This document shows, piece by piece, positions 24,107-34,500 of a stretch of 64,000 bases of DNA (the first letter of the stretch is position 1; every line of letters starts with the position of its first letter). This stretch comes from Acholoe squamosa (lineage: Eukaryota; Annelida; Polychaeta; Phyllodocida; Polynoidae): assembly GCA_949317995.1 (NCBI GenBank), contig OX439044.1, positions 45,526,166 to 45,590,165 on the forward strand, given 5' to 3'. The notes below the pieces were generated by a model. The model did not search any database. It was not told the DNA's origin and saw only the letters and a list, made by a program, of their open reading frames with translations. Position numbers and translations under genes: made by a program.

Positions 24107-25299
24107 AACCATAGCAATAATAACAATTGATCAAGGATGCAGTTTCTATGAGAAATAGTCTCTAGAGGCTCAGTAATGTCAATTGCAAAGATTATTGAAA
24201 ATCAATGTGGAAATATCAAGCCTATAGAGGCCATGATAATGGATTACGTGCAGCAGCTGTGGACGTTTCTGTGTAATTCCATTTGGTGAAAATGTCCACT
24301 TTAGTGCTCCTTCCGCTTTATATATAGGCACCTTGTGGTATATATTTCAGACCAAACAGTTCCTTCCATTGACTGCTGATTTTTTTTTTTACGGCGCGAC
24401 ACGTATTCGTTCAGGGTCCTGGCCCGCCCTCTCCAGCCCAAAACTGATATCAATAGCCTCTGACCGAGGCTGGTATTCCTTGTGATAGATTTTACTAATG
24501 AAAATGTATCACATGCGCAGGACCAGTGATGGCGTCGTCCTATAATACAGTCAGGAATATCTAGAAAATTGACTGAATAAAATTCCTAAAAGCTCCTGCA
24601 CATTCAGCCGGTATTCACAAATTTATTTACTTTCCTGTAACATGTGCACGACAAATTATTATGCTCTCTAAGGGAATGGAAAGTCACCGTCTGAATAAAT
24701 CCTTTCCTCACTTTCTCTCCCTTTGCCCCCCCCCCCCCTGCTACCTCCCACCTTCCTCCTGCTCAATAGGCGGCACATATAAAATGGATGAGAGTCAAAG
24801 CTTGATGACTCAGCGCCTTCTCTCTATACGTGTACATGTATAGGACCCAGTCAGGATACATAATTGAACTGCTTTTCACTTTTATTACATTTATTTCCAA
24901 TTTAGATTACTAAGCTTAAACTGTTTTTATATAGGCATGTCGTGAGGTATAGGGACATTATAGAGGATGACATGCCTTTTTTTCTAACTACACCAAAACC
25001 AGCATATTCTAAGAATATAGGCCTAGGAGAATTCCCACGAGTTATTCAGATTGAATGCTGATGAATAATTCAGGATTGTTGGTTTTTAACAAAAAGTCAA
25101 AACACTTATTTTCACGAACGATTAAGTATGAGGTAAAACGGGAAATGACTAGAAATCATCTTAATACCGAGGTTGTGGATGGTGCAGTGGACGCAGCCAT
25201 TTTCTGAGCTGGTTACCATCGAGGATTCACTTATAAGAGTCGGGACGGGCACCAGTTGCACCCTTAAAAGTCGGCAGTGAATTATATATTCTATTGGTC

Positions 25300-25431
25300 G
25301 ATAATGCGAGCTTGAATATTCATGGACACATTGTATCATATATGTACAAAGGCGTGTCTCTTTGGGATAATGCGAGCTTGAATATTCATGGACACATTGT
25401 ATCATATATGTACAAAGGCGTGTCTCTTTGG
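25300..25431 (+). repeat. perfect 66-bp tandem duplication just upstream of the proposed exon
   Basis: GATAATGCGAGCTTGAATAT starts at 25300 and 25366, and both 66-bp units read the same to TGTCTCTTTGG. It ends 88 bp before the 25520 acceptor. The sequence identity indicates a recent duplication. Confidence 0.9.
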
Positions 25432-25519
25432 GTCTACTGTTTTGGACGGCTGTGGCTGTAAGAGAAGAAATCATTTATGTTTTACATTAACTTGATGTCT
25501 TTCTTTTTGTTTATTGCAG

Positions 25520-25585
25520 GGAATGCAACGTCAATATGCGAAGACAGTTCAGACAGCATGAACCAACATTACAATTTCACAGAAG
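25520..25585 (+). CDS. E78: proposed 66-nt A/B-domain exon of E78
   Basis: The exon is preceded by a pyrimidine-rich tract ending TTTATTGCAG and followed by the strong donor AAG|GTACGT. Read so that it leaves one base for the next exon, all codons are open: [19 protein letters not shown], then T, E, and a split Asp codon shared with 52006. It is 66 nt long with phase 1 at both ends, so it could be included or skipped without changing frame. An in-frame ATG (Met-Asn-Gln) lies at 25558; whether translation starts there or in an upstream exon cannot be told. The serine/aspartate-rich, unstructured composition suits a receptor A/B domain. The longest open frame over this stretch is a different, unrelated one. 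Evidence is splice-site quality and frame only; there is no homology support because A/B domains are poorly conserved. Confidence 0.6.
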
Positions 25586-28500
25586 GTACGTTCATTTAAA
25601 CAATATTGGAAAACGTTCAACTTGTGACTCCTGGCGTCAGTATGCTTACCACACCCCCTATAAGAAGAAGTTCAACATCAACTGCCATTCTCATAAAACA
25701 GATTTACGCTACACCTGTTTTGATATCCATGCATTGTGGGAAAGTTGGTCCATAGCTATATTGCCAATAAAGGAATCATTTCATCATTATAATGGAAGCC
25801 TTGCAGGGAAAGTATAGGTGTATGCTGACGCATACTTCACCACACGAAGCGGGATGTGTGGGAGTTGTATATTGCTGTGATATGCCCACATCAATCTTAT
25901 TGAGACGTCATGATAGTACTGAGTTAAGTCTTAGGGGGTGGGGGGGGGGGCAGCTGAAAAGATGAATCAAGCTGAAGGAATTGACTATAAAGTTTAGTCA
26001 TGATAGGATAAGGTATATATAGCATATTGGGTCAATACCATTATGCATTGTGTCCATAAGAGCATCCTATACATGCAGATGTGTGTGTTAAAGGGAATTT
26101 AGGGACCTGCCATTATTGACCCTTTTCTAAGAGACTATAGCTTTAGTGTATAGTCACAGTTACCAAAAGAAGCCTAGCTTCTTAACGGGCGGTCGGGCTT
26201 CCCTAGCCCACTTAAATGGGTCTATTTCTCCTCTTTCCTATCCCCTTGGATGTGTGTGGTGCACATATGCGTGGGCACTGACACATTCCTCTGTGAAAAT
26301 GTGTAATGCAGTTCTCGCCATGAATATGACCTTGGCTGTCGAAATGGCGTTAAACATCTATTACTCACTCACTCACTTGACAGGCGGAAGGTTGTAAGGG
26401 AGGACAGGGGCTAGAAGGGAAGAGGTTTCAGCTATATATATGGAGCATGGCTTCCAGGTTCCGGATTTCTGGGAACCACTCCCGGGAATGATACATGTAC
26501 GTGTATTGCAGATTGATGGCAGTTAGCATTAGGGAGGATCTGTGCCTGCGTTAAATGCTAATTGCATCAGGAGCGACAGCCATAATTATGGTCGTTGTGT
26601 ACTGAAGTAAAAATGTACTAAAATATGAAACATTCTTGCAGCAAATATTTGTGTTGTGGCATGGTCCATAACTTATTTTGTGTTGGAACATTAGACTTTG
26701 TGAGTTATTTTACTGTATGGTGTGAGAAATCTGTTAATAGCGACAAAATGATTAGGGTACGTCCAAAAGGATTTATATAGCATGGGGATATTAATTGCGC
26801 AACCTGTCTTGATGTGAGGGAGCAAGGGAGTTGCTGCTGTATACCTAGTCGCTATCACACGCACCTGAAAATAGTTATTAGATACTTAGAGCTGCAATTG
26901 ATCATAAGGGAACATCGACTAGAATGTTTACCATTATAGCCTTCTCCCTGAGAGCAGTGTGTAGACGATGGAGAAGAGACACAGTGAATGTATCAGCCAG
27001 TCTCTTCCTTCGGGCTTACTACCTCTCCTTTGTCTACATTGCCCTTATTGTGGGTGTGGACCACTAAATTTGACATGGTGACATGGCAATTTCTTAAAAT
27101 CGACATGTGACATGAGAGGTTCTTAGAGGTGACATGGGACATGGGGATTTAAGTGACATGTGACATAACCATTTCTTAAAATCGACATGTGACATGAGAG
27201 GTTCTTAGAGGTGACATGGGACATGGGGATTTAAGTGACATGTGACATAACCATTTCTTAAAATTGACATGTGACATGGGGGACCCCCCATCCAGACCCC
27301 CCTTATTGTGTTAGTGTCCAAAGCTTCACTGATTTCATTCCTGTTCTTATTAACCCAGAATCTCCCTTCCTAATCACATGTAGTGGCGGATTTTTTTTTC
27401 CAGTAGTTAAAAATTCATTTTACCCTGCTAAGCCTGGCATTCAGCTTTAATGAGAGGTTAAGTAAAGGGGGCACCTCCTCCTTTTCAAAATCCTGGATCC
27501 ACCACTGCCATCCTACAGATTTTAATGTTGTCTACCATTACATGTATCAGAATACATTCAGTCATCAACCGAACATGCTTGAGAATTTTGATATTCTGTA
27601 TTAGAAAAAAAAAAGAAAAAAAAGATCCGATCCTAGAGATTAAAAAATATTGAGATTTCTATATGTACATATTTAAACACTGAGGCGAATGTAGGTGCAA
27701 TAGCAGGAGGAAATTTTTAATGTAGAAAATCTCTTTATCCTGTGATATGTCCAAACATGTTAGGAAGTGGGCACTTATATAGCGGCATTATAGCATTAAA
27801 TACCGGTATATGAGAAATAGACATCCAATTTATGTTTCAATATATCCTAATTATGTGAGAAGCTTTTACTTTCTGAACAACCGGAAATGGGGTTATAAGA
27901 TCCGGAACCGGATATTGCCCCCAAGCCTTTGTTTTACACCCCAGGCACTCTGTGCCATTCTTATGCCTCATGATGAGGCCTACCTGAGTATTCTAGGAAG
28001 TGAATACTATATACTTGACGACTTAATGCGTGATAGTGAAAAGAAATAGGTTGTTAGTTACTTCTGCACATAGCACTTCTGCACATACAGTTCTGTGTCT
28101 TGTAATTCAGAATGAGAGTAGGGCCACATTTCGGATTGTTAGACTATACATTATTTAGGGTACTTTGATGTCTCTTTTTATAAGGTTTCAAGAGACGTTT
28201 CACAATACTAAGTGATAGTTCACACCCATATATACGTTATAAGCTATTTATATTATGTAATTCTGGTCATAACGAGCACGAGCCCTCGTGATATGACTGT
28301 ATTCCCGGTTATAGCGGATTCCTTAGTGGGCCGACCCTTGCTTAAGCTGATACCTCGCAAGATAAGGACTGATAACAGCGAGCTGATGGGTACCAGGTGT
28401 TACGTAATGCACCCTAAAGAGTCTGCACTGAATGAAAGGAATTTTCTCATTGGTCAATATCGTATCCCGCTAGGTCGGAATAGGGCTTAGTACTGAGGCC

Positions 28501-31500
28501 TAGTGCGTCCGCCATTGCTTTATCTGGGAGCTGGTGAGATAAGGACCGATAACAACCAGCATGGTGGGTACCAGCTGTTACATAATGTACCCAAAAAGTT
28601 CTGCAGTGAATGGAGGGAGGCATCTCATTGGTTGATATTGTATCCCAGGTCAGCCCTATACATACCCATCCATGTGCTCAGCCACTAGTACCCACATGTA
28701 CAGATAGTAGTGTAACAATCGGCATTTGCATCGGGCATTGTTCCAGACCCACAGCAAATGCGAGCCCCATTGGTTTCACCATTTTGGGAAGTTTATCTTG
28801 AACTCAATCTAGATCCGTTTTTAAAATCGTTAAACAGGGAACACTGCTCGGGTCGCAGTTTGATTATTCAGGGTTGATGGGGAGATTATTTTTGATTAAT
28901 GATTTATGAAAGTTTTCCATTCATCAGAGAGAATATGTTAGATGTTCTCTTGATTAGGTCGCCTTCCTGCTCTCAGGACCTATAGTTCGCTTCTTGGTTT
29001 TCAAAGAAACCCCTTTAAGTTTCTCTAATGAAGAAGAAACACTAGGTATCAATTGAAATTCTCACAGCCGTCGCTTTGCATCCCGCTTTGCATGTATTTA
29101 TCATTTCTTCTCTAGAAGATGACAAAAAGAAGTAGTCTCCGCTTATCAAATCCCAAGAGGTTAATGCTTTGCTTTATTAAAGCCAGGCTGATGTTGCTGA
29201 CGCATCAGTTTCTCTTGCGTCACAAGTGATACCCGTCCCTCCCAAAATTCCCCCTTCCACCTCCACCCCCTTCCACCCACCCACCCACCCACCCACCCAC
29301 CCACCCCCACCCCTCCCACCAGCCTCACATGCTCTCTCCTCGCCACTGTTAATTTCTTTGATGTAACATGTTTCACTAAGGAGAGATATCAGGTTGCCAT
29401 GGTAACCGTTTCGCCATTCCCCCTCTCCAATCCCACACCCCCTCCCCTCTGTTGCTAATAAGGAATCTAATCACGTGGTAGCCCCCCCATGCCGCCCTGC
29501 GTCCCCGGGAGGGGGCACCTAAATCTGCGCATGCTCATTGAGGAGGATGTCGTCGGAGAAGGTGGGAGCAATGTTTCTTTAACAGCTAAGAAACAAGATA
29601 AAACATAAATTTTAGTAGGTGTATAAACCTAACTTTTCTTAACCCATAGACAAGTACACAGGGATATAAGTTTTCAGAATTTTGTCTGATTTCAGAATTT
29701 TTCAAGTCCAACACTTCAATAGATTTGCCCAAATTTCCTTTCTTATTTTATAGATTTGCAGTGTTTTTCAATGAATTCGTAATTTCTATGTAGTTTCAGA
29801 ATTTTTCATACACTCTGACTTACATCCCTGAGTACAGACAAAACTGCAAACCAGAATAAAATGCTAATTAACCTGTTAGGTACCGGGGCATGTCTTATAT
29901 TAAGGGATATATATCATACATCAATTTGACCATATTCATTGCCTCTATCAAATTTGCTGCATTTTATAGAGATTTGGTTGCCATGGAGAGAAAATGGAAC
30001 TCGTCATGGTAGAGGCGGGCAGCATAGTTGGATCCCGAGTATTGACTGAGACACCCCTTTCCTACAGTCTTCCCCCGGGGGATGTTCCCTTTCGGACACC
30101 CTTGTCTGGGACTATTCCCAGCTATCTTTAATTTATACAGGAGGCAATGTGGTTACTCAGGCTGTAGGGCCGTTCTCTTGGGTTACCATATTAGCATAAA
30201 TTCAGAGAAGTTGCATAAATGTCCCTGTGCTCAGTAAATTCTGGGCCACTAATAGGAAAAGATTATTGATTCCCATACAGATAATTGAGACACGTTTGAG
30301 ACACTTGCAAATAAAAGCTAGATATGAAGCCTATAGCTGGTGTACAACTGCTGTGCCTTGGAGTAAAATATTTGGATTACCATGAGTTTCTCTTAATGTG
30401 TGTGTTTTTAGAGTGGCAGAGGAACGGGGAAAGGACACAAGGAGGCAATTTTCAAACAAATTTCATGGGAGAATCCCCAGACCCACTTTTCCTTTGCTAA
30501 AAAGCATGGACCTAAATGCCCTTTATATTTATCCTTTTCCTTGTCTTATACATTGCAGGTATTAGTTTTACGATTTTCATCATCATCACCCCCCCTTGGC
30601 TGAAATCATGGCATAGCCCAAAATCTTAACATATCCACCCCCCCCCCCACAACTTTCAAATGGTTCCGCCGCCCCTGTGCATGTATAGCAGTACTTCCCT
30701 GGTAAAAAATGATTGTACCTGTTACTTATCACTTCTCAAAATGGATGGAAACTGCTTTGTCTATGGAGGGGAAAACTGAAGCAAGGTTTCCCACCAAAAC
30801 CTATAAAACTGACAACCTGCTACTGGCCACCCCTACGCATATTATAGAAGATGATCTCGTCCTGGTTTTAGGGTCGGATGTGCAATCTCCCCGGGGGGGG
30901 GGCACTCCCTAGGCCTATATATATATATGTTCTATAGTTTCTATGTGCGAACATGCCCCTGAGTTTGGTACCCTAATCAAGTGTACCAACATATCAAATT
31001 TGGAACCATTTTAAAGGGGGATATCAAAAAGCACCCCAAATAAAAGGGGGGGGGGATCCGAAAAATACCCAACACGGGACCGAAAAGTGGCCTCAGTGAA
31101 AAGCAACTATGAGAGTAGTACACGATGGTGCAACTGAAAATGCTCACATTTGGCCTAGAAAGTACCCCTTTTCCTTCAAAGGGCCTAAAAAGCACCCCTG
31201 ATCAAGGGCCCTCGAGGGCCCGTGCCTAGGACCCCAAAAGGCCCCCTTTCCCTCAGAATCGTGTAAACGTATATACATATCAAAATCTGCTTAGAATACA
31301 GCTGACGTAATACCTACAACTCTGCTTTCCATGGCAGTAGGTGACTAATAGACGTTTACAATACAATACTTACAGTATCACAGTATTTACCACCCAACCC
31401 CACCCCCTCCCGCTTTACCGGAAAAGAACCTTTTGAGTATATCAGTAATGTCTCCATGTGTATTTCCCCAAGTTGATATTTTTTTAATTTCACATAGCAG

Positions 31501-34500
31501 ACACTCTGTTTGAGATAGCACATCTCCCTTCAAAGGTTTTATATATTTAAATCAAACTGTAAATGGAGAACGATGCAGAACGCCGGATGCCCATGCTTGG
31601 ATGAGTCTTGTATCACCTTATTATAGGTCAGCCATCCCTTCTCTCTGCCTCTATCAGTTATGGCAGGAGATATATATTTGACTTGACCTAGAAACAAAAC
31701 TAACATCTATTGCGTTTCTTACTTTTGTAGGGAGAGGAGTGGAAAAGGGGCCATAGAACAGGGGAGACTCATACATTTGCAATATCGAATTGTCCTGAAT
31801 GGAATCCAGGCTTGTCCATTTCTCTCACATGGACAAGAGATCTTTGATTTGCTCATTTTGAACTCCAATGCCAGATTTTAATATAGACAGTCGCCAATGC
31901 ACTTTATTGGACATTTATGTCCACACTGGTTCTATCGGGTTGTAGGAAGTAGACAGTGGTGATTGTAAGGGATATAGCAGCTAGAGAATTAGGCAATGTC
32001 ATTCCGTTATTAAGAGAGTAAAGTTTGGGCTAACGGGCACCGAATTCCTTGTATGATAGGATATCAAAACGAGTGGGCGCTACTATCCAGGTAGGGGCTA
32101 TGGCATTACACATATGCAGGCAAACACACACACTTTCTCGTCAGTCCCTGTGGTAGGATATCAAAACGAGTGGGCGCAGCCCACAAGTTTTGATATCCTA
32201 CCATACAAGGAATTTGGTGCCCGTTAGCCCATACCTTACTGTTTTTATTACATGATTAATCAATAAATAATCAATAGAATATCAATAAATTCAATTTGAA
32301 AAAAAAAAAATCAATCACCTCCCCATGGGACTCGAAGTCTGCCGTAGTGTGTGTAAACACAAGGTTTGACAGCTTGCACCGCGAAAAAGATGAACCAGGC
32401 CAGGACACGAACGCATGTACCTGGGGTTTTGAGCGCGACTTGCTGACCACTCCACTATCGGTACACACACCTGGCTACTGGGAGACGTTGGTATGGTCCG
32501 AACACGTCCAGCAGTTGTCATGGTTATGGGAGCAGCAGCGACAAAGCTGGGGGGCACAACCAGACTGCAGGATATTTTCACACTTTGAATGTATACTAGT
32601 TATATGTGAGTAGCATCCCTGGGGTCCAGGTAGGCACTATGGCATTATACATATACAGGCAAACACACCCACTTTCTCATCAGTCCCTGTGGCGCAATGC
32701 ATAGGGAGTTGGTCTTCCAACCAGGAGGGTATGGGTTCAACCCCTGCCCTTGGCAATAGAATTCTCGTAGGTTTAACATGTAACATATGACATGTAAGGA
32801 CATGTAGGGAGTGCTGATATCATGGATATCAGCACTCCTAGAAGTGCCGATATCCATGATATCTGCACTCCTTACAAACATGCATCATAACATGCAATAT
32901 CGACAGGTATCAGAACGGGAATATCCTAAAAAAGCTCCCAAAATCACAGAAGTTGTGTAATAATGTATGTTATCTCCAATTGTTAGAAGTGGTAGGCCTG
33001 TGTGTTCAGAATTAGGCAATGTCATTCCATTATAGGGTTGACCCGGGATACATTACTAACCAATCATGTCATTCCCTGTATTCACTGCAGAATCTTTTGG
33101 GTACATTATGTAATACCTGGTACCCATCATGCTGGTTCTTATCAGTGCTTATCTCGCCAGGCGCCAGACAAGCAATGTCGTCCCCACTAGGCCTCCATAC
33201 TAAGCCCTATTCCGGGTTAGCAGGTTGTCCCATGGGTGCCGCCATTATTGAAGTGAGTTCTACTGATATCACCTATCAGATGGGTACCAGTTGGCCCCCG
33301 AGAGGACCGCAGTGAATAGTTGGTGTCATTTCATTGGCTGATAATCAAACCAGCTAAGGCCGTATAGGGAACAGAGCCATTCCTGTATGGAGGTGGCCAT
33401 CTTGAAATCAGTTATGTAACTGACCCCTGACGGCCATCTTGGATCTGGCAGAGGATTGTGGGTAATCTCTTATCTCTCCCTCCAACCACAGAAAATAATG
33501 GCAATTGAAAAGACTGATAAGCTGCCCCTGCCTCTATCTTAATCACCTTAGGTACCTGACCATTATTTTAGGTGTGAATGGAGGGGATTAGCCTGATAGG
33601 GAGACAATGGTTTGGTTTTACTCAGCCAGGATTATATGTACCCCCTTAGAAAACTTCTAAAGTTTAATTTCTCCTGTTTTTGAAGTACTAAGTCTAAATA
33701 AAGCTTATATTGTTTAAGTTTAAAGTATTTGCTATCCAAAGGTATAGATTTTTAGAATATAGCTTTATATAGACTATTAGGAAGGGCCAACCAATGTAAA
33801 CTGTACAAAGAGGCCAACTGCTAATCTAGCCCCTGACTACATGAGCCGCCTAGCTAATTTGTTTGGTACTAGCAATGGCTCTGCTCCCTATAGTATGTTA
33901 TCTCCGCATGTTAGAAGTGGTAGGCCTGTGTGTTGAGAATAAGGCAATGTCAGTCCATTCTTGTATGTTATCTAACGATTTGGGCTTGGACAGTGCTTTT
34001 TGGGCTCTAACCCCGGTGCATTATCAGGCCATAACCCTAAACACCTTTTGGACATCTTCAAGAAGCCTCTGGTTAGAGTCTGGACATGTTAATAAATTGG
34101 AGAAGTATACAAAGTCAACCTCGCCATACATTTCCAGTTAAAACCGTTCAGGGTTCTATGGGGAATAGATCCCCGGCCGCTGTGGCAGGAGACGAGCTCG
34201 CTGTCCACTATACCAAGCCGAAAATGGAGAAATTAGGCATGGCATGTTCATCTATCATATCTAAGGAAGTTTCCCTGTTAATAACCACCTGGCACCATTG
34301 GATTCTATGCTATACTCCGCATGTTAGAAGTGGTAGGCCTGTGTGTTGGGATGATAACTACCGTAGTATAAAGCCTTGCGTGTATACCCTTTAAATGATG
34401 CACAGCGCTTAAGACACTCTGAGTTTATGCTGAACCAACAAGGTGCCCATTTAACTTGATCTTTAGTACTGCTCTATAAAAGTATGATACCCTTCCCTAG

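Larger units (their letters stand above)
1..25519. other. 5' flank or upstream intron, non-coding and repeat-rich
   Basis: Open frames are short (under about 115 codons), overlap repeats or homopolymers, and show no domain I recognise. The stretch contains the repeats listed individually. If E78 has an upstream first exon in this window it lies here; no exon ending in phase 1 could be supported. Parts not covered by other entries (for example 8700-10470, 14000-15340, 16200-17280, 18000-19500 and 22000-23220) hold only A+T-rich single-copy-looking sequence with G/C homopolymers. Confidence 0.7.
3358..34310 (+). repeat. dispersed direct repeat pair AAATGG(C/A)GAAATTAGGCATGG
   Basis: Two copies only: 3358-3452 and 34221-34310 (the span given covers both ends of the pair). 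Shared: GAAATTAGGCATGGCATGT, TCCCTGTTAATAAC or TCTCTGTTAATAAC, and CCATTGGATTCTATGCTA. Each is adjacent to the tRNA-derived SINE but in opposite relative orientation to it. Confidence 0.55.
32965..34355 (+). repeat. three copies of TTAGAAGTGGTAGGCCTGTG
   Basis: Copies at about 32985, 33910 and 34323 (span covers all three). The first two share about 70 bp, including GGCAATGTCA; the last two share CTCCGCATGTTAGAAGTGG. Indicates local duplication in the nested cluster. Confidence 0.7.

Noticed and set aside
25536..25817. 93-codon frame beginning [10 protein letters not shown] over the proposed exon
   Set aside because: It reads the exon in a frame that does not splice to the zinc-finger exon and continues through the donor into intron.
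27071..27290. Possible CRISPR array
   Set aside because: Contiguous 82-bp units with no unique spacers; eukaryotic context.
32686..32760. Possible true tRNA gene
   Set aside because: A and B boxes are present but the acceptor stem does not pair; part of a longer dispersed repeat.
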